From the NCBI RefSeq assembly GCF_905196875.1, contig NZ_CAJJWO010000028.1, positions 1 through 64,000 of the forward strand: a DNA stretch of 64,000 nt, given 5' to 3'. This document shows, one piece after another, positions 35,390 to 43,611 of the stretch. The DNA comes from an uncultured Parabacteroides sp. (GTDB taxonomy: Bacteria; Bacteroidota; Bacteroidia; Bacteroidales; Tannerellaceae). Made by a program: the position numbers and the translations under genes. A model generated the notes under the pieces. That model saw only the letters and a program-made list of their open reading frames with translations. It was not told where the DNA came from and made no database searches. Each line of letters opens with the position of its first letter. Positions within the stretch are counted from its first letter, which is position 1.

Positions 35390-35459
35390 TTCCGTTTCCA
35401 GCATGCCGAAGAGCTATAAAAGTAATAAACCAACGCTCTTTGACATGCTGGAAACGGAA
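35390..35459. repeat. Cassette-boundary inverted repeat B (complete)
   Basis: TTCCGTTTCCAGCATG (35390-35405) and its exact inverse CATGCTGGAAACGGAA (35444-35459) flank 38 bases containing ATAAACCAACGCTCTTTGA. The 70-base unit recurs as C (36350-36417) and as half-units A and D, always between the same kinds of genes. Confidence 0.75.
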
Positions 35460-35509
35460 ACTATTATACATTCTAATATAATAGATGTCATTAATATGGA
35501 AATAATGAT

Positions 35510-35517
35510 TATCTTTG
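35510..35517 (+). promoter_or_regulatory. -7 box for the antitoxin-GNAT pair
   Basis: TATCTTTG, 33 bases before ATG 35550; no clear -33 TTTG. Confidence 0.4.
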
Positions 35518-35549
35518 TCCGCATACAACCAAAAGAAAGGAGAAAATTT

Positions 35550-35708
35550 ATGGCAAGACCGATTAGAGAGACTCCGATATTATTCGGAGAAGATGCACGA
35601 ATGTTCGAGGAACGGATGAAATGTCCCCGTAAAGTATCGAAAGAAGAACTCGACCGCGTGAAAAAAAACTATGAGTTTGTAATAAAAGCAGCAACAAACT
35701 TCAAGTAA
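35550..35708 (+). CDS. Small putative antitoxin (52 aa) upstream of a GNAT protein
   Basis: A 52-residue charged, helical protein starting MARPIRETPILFGEDARMF. ATG 35550 is chosen over an open upstream frame because GAAAGGAG precedes it at 35535-35542 and the family starts here. It is followed one base later by a GNAT acetyltransferase; this arrangement is recurrent in Bacteroidetes and looks like a GNAT-type toxin-antitoxin module. Antitoxin role is inference from size and order. Confidence 0.6.
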   Translation: MARPIRETPILFGEDARMFEERMKCPRKVSKEELDRVKKNYEFVIKAATNFK

Positions 35709-35709
35709 T

Positions 35710-36273
35710 ATGGGGACAAATGAACAAATCGATATTTCTCAATTACATATTAGTAGATTGGAGGAAGGAGAGTCAATAGAATCGTTCGATTGCGGAGACG
35801 TAGACTTGAACGATTTTATTTTGCGAGAGGCTCCTCTTTATCAGGAAGCCTTACTTACTACTACTTATGTAGCAAGGGTAAACAATGATGTATTAGCCTA
35901 CTTCAGTTTAGCTAACGATCGTGTTTCTTTAGGTGATTTTGAAAGTAAAACAGAATTTAACCGCTTTCGTAAACATCGTTTTGTGAACGAAAAACGATTG
36001 AAAAGTTATCCTGCTGTTAAAATTTGCCGATTTGCGGTAAATCATTGTTATGCCGGGAGTGGCATAGGTACTATATTAATGGATTTCATAAAAATGTATT
36101 TTCTGCAAAATAATAAAACCGGTTGTCGTTTTGTAACGGTAGATGCTTATTTGGCGGCTATTACTTTTTATGAAAAGAATCATTTCTATCCATTACAGCC
36201 TAATGATGATGACACCCATACACGTCTGCTCTATTTCGATTTAAAAGAATATAAAGCAGCTTTTCAAAAATAA
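35710..36273 (+). CDS. GNAT acetyltransferase, putative toxin
   Basis: 187 residues. It begins with ISRLEEGESIESFDCGDVDLNDFI, the C-G-D-x-D-L-N-D/E-F start typical of GNAT toxins of the TacT/AtaT kind, and has the acetyl-CoA loop region FAVNHCYAGSGIGTILMDFI and ITFYEKNHFYPL. Such toxins acetylate aminoacyl-tRNA, but the substrate here is not known. Coupled to the 52-residue gene just upstream. Second cassette of the array. Confidence 0.75.
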   Translation: MGTNEQIDISQLHISRLEEGESIESFDCGDVDLNDFILREAPLYQEALLTTTYVARVNNDVLAYFSLANDRVSLGDFESKTEFNRFRKHRFVNEKRLKSYPAVKICRFAVNHCYAGSGIGTILMDFIKMYFLQNNKTGCRFVTVDAYLAAITFYEKNHFYPLQPNDDDTHTRLLYFDLKEYKAAFQK

Positions 36274-36310
36274 GAAAATGATCATCACAGATTAACTGAT
36301 AAATAGTTTC

Positions 36311-36352
36311 CGTCCTGCCACTTCCGAATCAAAGGAGCCGGCGGGACGTTTC
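36311..36352 (+). terminator. Possible terminator after the GNAT gene
   Basis: CGTCCTGCC (36311-36319) pairs with GGCGGGACG (36340-36348) with one G-T pair, then TTTCG. The T-tract is short. It abuts repeat C. Confidence 0.45.
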
Positions 36353-36417
36353 GTTTCCGGCATGCCGAAGAAGTTGAAAGTAATAAACAAACGCTCTTTG
36401 ACATGCTGGAAACGGAA
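36350..36417. repeat. Cassette-boundary inverted repeat C
   Basis: TTCGTTTCCGGCATG (36350-36364) and CATGCTGGAAACGGAA (36402-36417), with a middle very like repeat B (AGTAATAAAC-AACGCTCTTTGA). Arms differ from perfect pairing at two positions. Confidence 0.7.
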
Positions 36418-36477
36418 TAAATAACAATGCATCCGGAGTCTCCGGATGTTTCTTTTAATCATTAAAATCATAGTAAC

Positions 36478-37266
36478 ATGGCAGACATAAAAACAAATTA
36501 TGTATGGTCGTTCGATCTCGTAGAGAATGTGATGACCAAAGATGTCAAAGAAGATTACGTTGCTTCGGTGCGCACGAAAAAGTCGATGACGATTGATGAT
36601 ATCGCCAATTCGATAGCCGCCGAACGAACGGAATACCGTATCGACACCATAAAAAATATCAGCAATCTGATTGACGAGAAGATCCGCCAACTGGTTTGCG
36701 ACGGAAATACGGTGGTGACCGGTACGGCGCAATACGCCCCCTCTATCCCCGGTGTTTTCATTGGCGATAGCGGGCTGATCGACCCCAACGTAAATAAATG
36801 TGCGGTCAACATCACCCCGGCGCAGCTTATGCGTGCGGAGGTAGCGAAGGTTGAACCGAAGTTCTCCGGTACCGTCCGCCGTATGGGTGGTGCCCGAATC
36901 TCTCTGGTGCTCGACGTGGCCACCGGCAAAACCGACGGCACGATCACACCGGGCGGCATGCTCGACGTGACAGGCACAAAAATCCGCTCTATCGGTGCCG
37001 GCGGTACGGGACTGGGCACCGTGAAACTTTTGAAGACAGACGACCCGACAAAAGAATTTGTCTTCACCCAATTGGGTATCAACGACCCTAGCCGCCTGAT
37101 GTTCACCCTGCCGGCCGACTTGGCCGATGGCGAATATCAGTTGATCGTCGAAACCTGGTTCAGCTCGGCCAGCACCGTGCTGAAAGAGAAACGCACACTG
37201 GTGTACCCGTTGCCTCTGGTAGTGGGTGAAAGCGGCGGTGAAGACGACCGTCCGGTCATCGAGTAA
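36478..37266 (+). CDS. DUF4469 / HU-like DNA-binding-domain protein
   Basis: 262 residues. The N-terminal half is the HU-like fold of Bacteroidetes (DIKTNYVWSFDLVENVMTKDVKEDYVASV...SIDDIAN-type helices), and the C-terminal half is a DUF4469 beta-rich domain (VTGTKIRSIGAGGTGLGTVKL...DGEYQLIVETWFSS). It ends ESGGEDDRPVIE, the same last eight residues as the HU-like protein at 3391-3840, though the DNA differs by synonymous changes. Function unknown; third gene cassette of the array, lying between repeats C and D. Confidence 0.78.
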   Translation: MADIKTNYVWSFDLVENVMTKDVKEDYVASVRTKKSMTIDDIANSIAAERTEYRIDTIKNISNLIDEKIRQLVCDGNTVVTGTAQYAPSIPGVFIGDSGLIDPNVNKCAVNITPAQLMRAEVAKVEPKFSGTVRRMGGARISLVLDVATGKTDGTITPGGMLDVTGTKIRSIGAGGTGLGTVKLLKTDDPTKEFVFTQLGINDPSRLMFTLPADLADGEYQLIVETWFSSASTVLKEKRTLVYPLPLVVGESGGEDDRPVIE

Positions 37267-37319
37267 CTTTTAGTAGCATTTGTGCAGGTATCCTGCGCCG
37301 TCTGCTGCATGGTATCTGC

Positions 37320-37352
37320 GCGCCTCGGCGCATGCGATCAGCTTCGAGGCGC
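37320..37352. other. GC-rich hairpin in the gap before the next fimbrillin
   Basis: GCGCCTCG (37320-37327) pairs exactly with CGAGGCGC (37345-37352). The region 37267-37404 is GC-rich and non-coding, with several GCGC/TGCG words, unlike its surroundings. Confidence 0.5.
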
Positions 37353-37404
37353 ACATGTCATATGCGTCGAAGCACGCAGGTCGTCTGCGCAAAAACAAGT
37401 CTTA

Positions 37405-37420
37405 TTCCGTTTCCGGCATG
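37405..37420 (+). repeat. Cassette-boundary repeat D (left arm only)
   Basis: TTCCGTTTCCGGCATG, the left arm of B and C, followed by CCGCGAGGGCATAAAA in place of the usual middle. It closes the array 34 bases before the next pilus gene. Confidence 0.65.
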
Positions 37421-37453
37421 CCGCGAGGGCATAAAATAAAAAAGGAACGAAAT

Positions 37454-39043
37454 ATGAAACGAAACTTTCAATATCTGGTTACTGCGTTACTGATTTACCT
37501 GATGACTTGCCTGACGGCAAGTTGTACGGATATGGATAATGTAGTAGTCGATTCCGATGAAGAAGCTGTCTGCAATTTTAAACTGTCACTTAATGCTCCT
37601 ATATCGGTAGAGACACGGGCTGTAAATGAAGATAAAATAAATGAAATCTGGGTTGTACAATTGGTAAGTGATGGTACGGCAGCCCTGGTTCCACCGGTAC
37701 ATATTTCTCCGGGAACGGATAATAATATCGCAATAAATCTAAAGCTCCAGGAGTGTAAAATCTATTTCTTTATCAATACCGGCGATGATGCTTTGTTTGA
37801 TACGTCTGCTGCATTGAGCTCTTTTACTCAAAGTTCAGTAGAAGCTACATCCCTCTCTTATTCTTCGAATTGGGAAACAAAATTGAATAGCAGCGGCATT
37901 CCCATGAGTGGTTATTGGGAAGGGACACCCAATCCGGCTACGGCTATTCCGGTGGAACTAACCCGTGCAATAGCGATAGTGACCGTCGACGTACCAACTA
38001 GCACTATTCCTTCGGGCGATGTTTTCAGCCTCAGCAGCATACAGCTGAAAAATATTCCCGGTACGGTGCAACTGTACAGGGCTAATCCTACAGGAAGTAC
38101 ATCGCCTGCTGCCAGCACCAGTTTTAGCGATTACGCAGTTACAACTGCAACCAGTAATACATGGTATATGCCTGAAAATTCCCGGGGTACAGGTTCCGGA
38201 CGTTATGAGACAGAAAAAACGGCTGCGGCAGTTACCGATGGCAGCAAAGCTACCTTTGTCGAAATAAAAGGTACATATAACGGCTTTGCCGTAACTTATA
38301 GTATCTATCTGGGTGAGAACACGATAAATAATTATAATGTACTCCGCAACAAAAAATACAATGTAACGATTAATTTGAAAGGTAAAAATTCAGCAGATGC
38401 GCGTATCGATGTCGAAGAAAATCGTTTGGCCTGGGGCGATATACTTTGTATTGACGGTAGTCAGAATTTGTATACGGTGAAACCGGATAAATATAATAGT
38501 GCGGTAAATAAAAATGCGGTAGGCGTTGTTTTCTATGTGGGGCAAGGTCCGGATGACAGTCCCGGTTATTATCCAGGGAAAGGTATTTCGTCAATTCGTG
38601 GGTATGCAGTAGCTCTGAATAATGTATCTGAAGATGATACACAATGGGGGATATACGGTCAATTTGACGGTCTTACATCAGGCAGTGAAACAGATTTTCA
38701 AGGGTACAATAATACAATTAAGATGAAAAGTAAGAATTACGATGTTTTCAATAAGGCCATTAATTATAGTGTGTCTTTACCTTCGTCAGGTAACAGTGGA
38801 TGGTATTTACCATCTTGTGGACAGTTAAGATATATGAATGATAGTCACTCTGAAGATAGTTCCAGTAGATCAATGCTAAACACTTACATAAATAAGGCTG
38901 GAGGAAACAACTTCTATGGTGAGTATTGGTCAAGTACAGAACAGCTAGCTCAAAATGCTTATGAAATAATAACTTATTATGGTAGTCATGGTGGGCTTAG
39001 TAAATCGTACAGATGTAGCGTGCGCTCAGTTCTAACCTTTTAA
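37454..39043 (+). CDS. Fimbrillin-like lipoprotein with C-terminal lectin-like module, locus 1
   Basis: About 529 residues from ATG 37454 (AAAGGAACGAAAT upstream; the frame is open 174 bases earlier). Lipoprotein signal ends at LTASC, and VETRAVNED is a likely pilin processing site. Residues 30-330 are fimbrillin-like with the middle motif GRYETEKTAAAV...YSIYLGENTINNYNVLRNKKYNVTI. From about residue 340 a DUF1566/FISUMP-type module follows (GWYLPSCGQLRYM, EYWSST, KSYRCSVRSV). The C-terminal part is more AT-rich than the front. Likely a terminal or adhesive subunit of pilus locus 1, now separated from the rest by the cassette array. Confidence 0.8.
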   Translation: MKRNFQYLVTALLIYLMTCLTASCTDMDNVVVDSDEEAVCNFKLSLNAPISVETRAVNEDKINEIWVVQLVSDGTAALVPPVHISPGTDNNIAINLKLQECKIYFFINTGDDALFDTSAALSSFTQSSVEATSLSYSSNWETKLNSSGIPMSGYWEGTPNPATAIPVELTRAIAIVTVDVPTSTIPSGDVFSLSSIQLKNIPGTVQLYRANPTGSTSPAASTSFSDYAVTTATSNTWYMPENSRGTGSGRYETEKTAAAVTDGSKATFVEIKGTYNGFAVTYSIYLGENTINNYNVLRNKKYNVTINLKGKNSADARIDVEENRLAWGDILCIDGSQNLYTVKPDKYNSAVNKNAVGVVFYVGQGPDDSPGYYPGKGISSIRGYAVALNNVSEDDTQWGIYGQFDGLTSGSETDFQGYNNTIKMKSKNYDVFNKAINYSVSLPSSGNSGWYLPSCGQLRYMNDSHSEDSSSRSMLNTYINKAGGNNFYGEYWSSTEQLAQNAYEIITYYGSHGGLSKSYRCSVRSVLTF

Positions 39044-39088
39044 TCGTCAATTATTACCTGACGAAATAATAAATAGAAAACAAACTAT

Positions 39089-39394
39089 ATGAACAAAAAC
39101 GACCTAATCAACGAGTTGGCAGCCAAGCTGGACATCACCCGCACTGCCTCAAAGAAATATCTGGAAGCCTTTGAAGAAACCCTCGGCGAAGCATTAGAGG
39201 AAGGAGAACCTGTCATGTTGCAGGGCTTCGGCACTTTCACCCTCTGGAAACAGACAGGAAGGCCTGCCCGCAACCCGAAAACCGGAGCTCCTTGCATGAT
39301 AGCCCCGCGTAACAGCGTTAAGTTCAAGCCGGGGAAAGGGTTACTGAAACGGTTGAACCGGGAGGAGGCCATTGTTGTGGATATTGGAAAATAG
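39089..39394 (+). CDS. HU/IHF-family DNA-binding protein (closes locus 1)
   Basis: 101 residues: MNKNDLINELAAKLDITR, GFGTFTLWKQTGRPARNPKTG, VKFKPGKGLL. Close in layout to 1206-1487, which closes the DGR 1 gene group. A repeated pairing of this HU subtype with pilus or DGR loci suggests a role in their DNA architecture, which is inference. A terminator follows. Confidence 0.9.
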   Translation: MNKNDLINELAAKLDITRTASKKYLEAFEETLGEALEEGEPVMLQGFGTFTLWKQTGRPARNPKTGAPCMIAPRNSVKFKPGKGLLKRLNREEAIVVDIGK

Positions 39395-39430
39395 GATAAT
39401 AAAATAGATATGAATAACAAATACAAAAAA

Positions 39431-39457
39431 AGTCTACTTTCACAAGTAGACTTTTCT
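39431..39457 (+). terminator. Rho-independent terminator of pilus locus 1
   Basis: AGTCTACTT (39431-39439), loop TCAC, AAGTAGACT, then TTTTCT. An A-run precedes the stem, so it could work both ways. The 483 bases 39395-39877 hold this terminator, an AT-rich stretch with a small GAGGC/GCCTC repeat near 39491, and the kamA-like promoter; no gene is seen. Confidence 0.85.
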
Positions 39458-39712
39458 AATTCTTATAATGACCAATACCTTAACCTTAAACGAGAGGCCT
39501 TAGCCTCAAATATTACTTTGTGACAAATATATATATACTTTTTGATAAATGCAAGCGCGATAGCTTTTTTTTCAAGACGTATGTAAAAAATGATAATGAC
39601 TGGTTTCTACTGGAACAGGTGAATATGAAGTTGAAATGTAATTGAATAGTAAAAGAAATGTCATTTTGATCCTGCTCTGTTATAAATTAGAATGTTTTTG
39701 AAATAAATATTC

Positions 39713-39742
39713 GTTGCTTTTCAATGAAAAATGCTATATTTG
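39713..39742 (+). promoter_or_regulatory. Promoter of the KamA-like gene
   Basis: GTTG (39713-39716), 18-base spacer, TATATTTG (39735-39742). Consensus is TTTG-N19-21-TAnnTTTG. It would give a long, 130-base leader before ATG 39878. Confidence 0.5.
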
Positions 39743-39877
39743 TGGACAAGTGTAAAAGTCTAAGCTTCTTCATCTGTTGTTTGTGATTCGGGAATGAACT
39801 ATCCTTGTGTAATGTAATCCGTCTGTCTGAATAAGCGATCTGAGACTTTATTTATTCCAATCTATTAAAAAGCAGTG

Positions 39878-42004
39878 ATGTTTATGATTAAAAGAAAAGA
39901 ACTAACGTACGACAATTCTTATTTACTAAAAGTATTTAACAGAGACTTTCCTCATTTGGTAGTAATGGCGGAAGAGAGCCGGAGCATAAAATTGTTCAGG
40001 GAGGCTTTACGATCGTTCGTGTCTTCCAAAATAAAAATAAATGAAGGAGGTGGTAATATGGGAAATGCCGTCGCGAAGCGTATTTTACTTTTAATAGAAT
40101 ATGATGGTTCTCCGATCGATGAATTATCGACAGGACAGGAACTGTCTATACAAACGATTACCTATTTGTGGCAATTACTGGGAGGTAAGCTTACGGATGA
40201 GGTGTCTCCCGATCTGTTTATCGATCTTTACCATCAGTTCAAACTTCTGGAGCATCCGGAAACAGTTGAAACAGACCGTTCACTCGTAAAACGGCAAATG
40301 AATCGCTGGCCGACAGGGCTGGATGAAGAGGTTATTACTATTCGTGAGGAAAATAAAGATCGTATTATAAAACGATTGATCCGTAAGATAGAACGCCGTA
40401 CGGCTCCTTCATCCCGCTATCAGTTTGCTCCGGAAATGAGTTATGAAGATAAATATAAGCAGGTACAGGAATGGTGGAACATAAGCCGTTTCCATTTATC
40501 GATGGCAATCAAAAGTCCGACGGAACTGAATTATTTTTTGGGAGAATCTCTCTCCGTAGAATTGATGGATTTGTTACTGCGTGCCAAAAAGAAGGGGATG
40601 CCATTCTTTGTGACTCCTTATTATCTTTCTTTGTTGAATCCGGGAACAGATGGGTATGATGATAAGACGATCCGTTCGTATGTTCTCTATTCGAATGAAC
40701 TCGTAGATACTTATGGTAATATAAAAGCCTGGGAGAAAGAGGATATCGTAGAAGCAGGCAAACCGAATGCCGCCGGTTGGCTTTTGCCGGAAGGACATAA
40801 TATTCATCGTCGTTATCCAGAGGTGGCCATTCTGATCCCCGACTCGATGGGACGGGCTTGTGGCGGTCTGTGCGCATCTTGTCAGCGTATGTATGATTTC
40901 CAGAGCGAACGGCTGAACTTCGATTTTGAAGCTTTAAAGCCGAAAGAGACCTGGGATAAGAAGCTTCGCCGGTTGATGCATTATTTTGAGGAAGATGCCC
41001 AGTTACGGGATATTCTGATCACCGGTGGCGATGCTTTGATGAGTCAGAATGCGACTTTACGTAAAATATTGGAAGCTGTATATAAGATGGCTGTTCGTAA
41101 GCGGAAAGCAAACGAGGACCGGCCGGAAGGTGAAAAACTGGCCGAGTTGCAACGGGTTCGTTTAGGATCGCGTCTGCTGGCTTATCTGCCGTTGCGTATT
41201 ACCGACGAACTGGTGGCAATATTGAAAGAGTTTAAGGAAAAGGCTTCGGCTGTCGGCGTTTCGCAATTTATTATCCAGACACACTTCCAGTCTCCACTGG
41301 AAGTTACGCCGGAGGCTAAGCGGGCTATCAAGGCCATACTGGATGCCGGATGGGTCATTACAAATCAACTGGTATATACGGTTGCTGCTTCCCGTCGCGG
41401 GCATACGGCTAAACTGCGGCAGACACTTAACTCTGTCGGGGTGATTTGCTATTATACATTCTCTGTCAAGGGATTTAATGAAAATTACGCCGTGTTCACT
41501 CCCAATAGCCGTTCACTTCAGGAGCAATATGAAGAGAAGATCTTTGGCAGAGTACCGGAAGATAAGCTGGCGGAACTGGATGATATCGTAACCAATAAAC
41601 GTCCTTTGGGAAAGAAACTTATCAATTTCCTAAAAGAAAACCACCTGCTGTTTGCTGCAACCGACCGTAGTGTGCTGAATCTGCCGGCCATAGGCAAGAG
41701 CATGACCTTTAAAACTGTCGGACTTACTTCGGAAGGAAAGCGTATCCTTAAGTTCGACCATGATACCGGACGACGCCACAGTCCGATCATTAATAAAATG
41801 GGAGAGGTTTATATTGTCGAGAATAAATCGGTTGCAGCCTATCTTCGTCAGTTGGAAGAGATGGGAGAGGATGTAAAAGAATATCGTAGCATCTGGAATT
41901 ATTGCGAAGGAGTAACCGAACCGCGTTTCAGTTTGTACGAATATCCCGATTACCCGTTTTCCATCACAGAAAAGATGACAAATCTTGAACTCGAAAACGA
42001 GTAA
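39878..42004 (+). CDS. KamA-family radical SAM protein (lysine 2,3-aminomutase-like)
   Basis: 708 residues from ATG 39878. A radical-SAM [4Fe-4S] motif C-G-G-L-C-A-S-C lies near residue 328, followed by ITGGDALMSQN (the GGD SAM-binding motif), RLGSRLLAYLPLRIT and QTHFQSPLEVTPEAKRAI, all typical of lysine 2,3-aminomutase relatives. The 270-residue N-terminal extension and long C-terminus make it larger than true KamA (about 415-470 aa), so the substrate may differ. It has its own promoter after a terminator and is followed by a ferredoxin-like gene. Confidence 0.82.
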   Translation: MFMIKRKELTYDNSYLLKVFNRDFPHLVVMAEESRSIKLFREALRSFVSSKIKINEGGGNMGNAVAKRILLLIEYDGSPIDELSTGQELSIQTITYLWQLLGGKLTDEVSPDLFIDLYHQFKLLEHPETVETDRSLVKRQMNRWPTGLDEEVITIREENKDRIIKRLIRKIERRTAPSSRYQFAPEMSYEDKYKQVQEWWNISRFHLSMAIKSPTELNYFLGESLSVELMDLLLRAKKKGMPFFVTPYYLSLLNPGTDGYDDKTIRSYVLYSNELVDTYGNIKAWEKEDIVEAGKPNAAGWLLPEGHNIHRRYPEVAILIPDSMGRACGGLCASCQRMYDFQSERLNFDFEALKPKETWDKKLRRLMHYFEEDAQLRDILITGGDALMSQNATLRKILEAVYKMAVRKRKANEDRPEGEKLAELQRVRLGSRLLAYLPLRITDELVAILKEFKEKASAVGVSQFIIQTHFQSPLEVTPEAKRAIKAILDAGWVITNQLVYTVAASRRGHTAKLRQTLNSVGVICYYTFSVKGFNENYAVFTPNSRSLQEQYEEKIFGRVPEDKLAELDDIVTNKRPLGKKLINFLKENHLLFAATDRSVLNLPAIGKSMTFKTVGLTSEGKRILKFDHDTGRRHSPIINKMGEVYIVENKSVAAYLRQLEEMGEDVKEYRSIWNYCEGVTEPRFSLYEYPDYPFSITEKMTNLELENE

Positions 42005-42009
42005 AAGTG

Positions 42010-42017
42010 TATCTTTG
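42010..42017 (+). promoter_or_regulatory. -7 box upstream of the DUF2148 gene
   Basis: TATCTTTG, 22 bases before ATG 42040; a TTGA lies 22 bases further up inside the kamA-like end. Confidence 0.4.
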
Positions 42018-42039
42018 TTCCTGCTAAACCAATAAAGAA

Positions 42040-42585
42040 ATGATACAAAACGAAAGAGAAATACGACACGAACATGTGTTAAATGCTGTCCGTCAGATGA
42101 TGACTGCTGCCCGGACAGCTCCGAAAGGGAAAGGAATCGACATTATAGAAATGGCTATGGTGACCGGCGAAGATATCCGATTGCTGTCTGAAGAGATGCT
42201 GAAAGTAGCTTCCGAAACCGGATTAAAGTTTTTCCTGCGTGATGCGGATAATATTCTGAGTGCCGAAGCAGTTGTGATACTCGGCACACGTCAGCAGACG
42301 CAGGGCTTGAATTGTGCACATTGCGGATATGATACTTGTGTTGAGAAGCCGGCTGAAGTTCCGTGTGCCATTAATTCGGTGGATTTGGGAATTGCTATCG
42401 GTTCCGCTTGCGCTACTGCTTCCGATCTGCGTCTGGATACCCGTGTGATGTTCAGTGCCGGTTTGGCTGCTCAACGTCTGGGATGGTTGGGAGAAGAAAG
42501 TAAATGCGTGATGGCTATCCCTGTCAGCGCCTCTTCTAAAAATCCGTTCTTTGATCGTAAACCGAAAGAACAACCTGTAAAGTAA
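42040..42585 (+). CDS. DUF2148 ferredoxin-domain protein
   Basis: 181 residues of the DUF2148 family (COG4739). Cysteines cluster in GLNCAHCGYDTC and PCAINSVDLGIAIGSACATASD, probably binding an iron-sulfur cluster. The C-terminal part (MFSAGLAAQRLGW...CVMAIPVSASSKNPFFDR) is family-typical. Role unknown; cytosolic. Follows the radical SAM gene. Confidence 0.85.
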   Translation: MIQNEREIRHEHVLNAVRQMMTAARTAPKGKGIDIIEMAMVTGEDIRLLSEEMLKVASETGLKFFLRDADNILSAEAVVILGTRQQTQGLNCAHCGYDTCVEKPAEVPCAINSVDLGIAIGSACATASDLRLDTRVMFSAGLAAQRLGWLGEESKCVMAIPVSASSKNPFFDRKPKEQPVK

Positions 42586-42620
42586 TTAGCTGGATTTTGG
42601 ATAAATAACATGATGACTCT

Positions 42621-43577
42621 ATGATAAAGTTTGCAAACAAACTTGAACTTCGTTATTCTTTTAACGATAAGTCCGGCTATATGGACGCTATGATCAAACA
42701 CCGGTGTGAAAAGGAAATACTTTCCATGATCCGTGTACTGGCTGATATGTTGGATGTGAAGATGACAGCCCACTGCGAACCTGTTCTACAGGAAGGTGGA
42801 TACAAGGTTGTATGGCCAATAGCCGGCGAAAGTTCCCGCGCTATCTCCATTGTATTGAATATATTGATGCAGGTTCTGTCGCGTCCGACTCTGTCGGTAG
42901 GAGGACAGCCCATTGCTGACCGGACGAATGCCGATGAGGAGAATATGCAAAAGGAAATAGCACTTTTGAAACGCTCTCTCAAACTGAAAGATCCGGGTGC
43001 CCGGATTCCTCATGAACTGATAGAATTGCTGTCTTCATGGCCTAAGTTCAGTAAGTGTAAATCCAATTTTTATGAAGCGTTGAGAGGATATCCTAAAGTG
43101 ACAAAAATAAATGTACGCGAACTGAACGGAAATAACGGCAGTCGTTCCGGTTCTCTGGAAGTAAAACGCGAGCAGTTCGATTACTTCATCCTGCGTTCGG
43201 ACGATCTGCCTACCGTCAAGGATAATAAAGCGACGATAGAAATTATTTCGCCGGTACTGAAAGACAGCCGTTACCGTTGGAAAGGTATCTATAATAAAGG
43301 AGGCGAGACGATCGACTTTTATATGTGCGACGAAGATTTCAAGAAACAGATGTTCGACGAAAAAATCTCTTTCACCAGCGGCATGTGTATCGACTGTGTA
43401 CTGGAGATTGCGCGTAAGTTAAGTGAACTGGGCGAAACGATCAATGTCAGCTATACGGTGACTACTGTGGTTCGTACCCGTTTCGATAAACTTGAAATCG
43501 TTACCCCGCAAGGCAAGCGCCACCTGCGCAAGCTGGAAGCGGAGAAGAAACAACTTACACTCGACTTATTTGGCTAA
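42621..43577 (+). CDS. Conserved hypothetical protein, 318 aa
   Basis: Not assigned to a named family. Soluble, mixed alpha/beta, with no signal. Recognisable stretches are MIKFANKLELRYSFNDKSGYMDA at the start, VKREQFDYFILRSDDLPTVKDNKATIEIISPVLKDSRYRWKG in the middle (a plausible nucleic-acid or ligand-binding beta domain), and a charged C-terminus KLEAEKKQLTLDLFG. Lies 35 bases after the DUF2148 gene and 34 bases before radA, so co-transcription is possible. Confidence 0.6.
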   Translation: MIKFANKLELRYSFNDKSGYMDAMIKHRCEKEILSMIRVLADMLDVKMTAHCEPVLQEGGYKVVWPIAGESSRAISIVLNILMQVLSRPTLSVGGQPIADRTNADEENMQKEIALLKRSLKLKDPGARIPHELIELLSSWPKFSKCKSNFYEALRGYPKVTKINVRELNGNNGSRSGSLEVKREQFDYFILRSDDLPTVKDNKATIEIISPVLKDSRYRWKGIYNKGGETIDFYMCDEDFKKQMFDEKISFTSGMCIDCVLEIARKLSELGETINVSYTVTTVVRTRFDKLEIVTPQGKRHLRKLEAEKKQLTLDLFG

Positions 43578-43611
43578 CTTTTCCTATCTTTACGCCAAAT
43601 CTTAAAGATAT

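Noticed and set aside
38920..39043. C-terminus of 37454-39043 (EYWSST module) as a DGR variable repeat
   Set aside because: Shares only the protein motif YWSS with the VR; the DNA does not align with the template.
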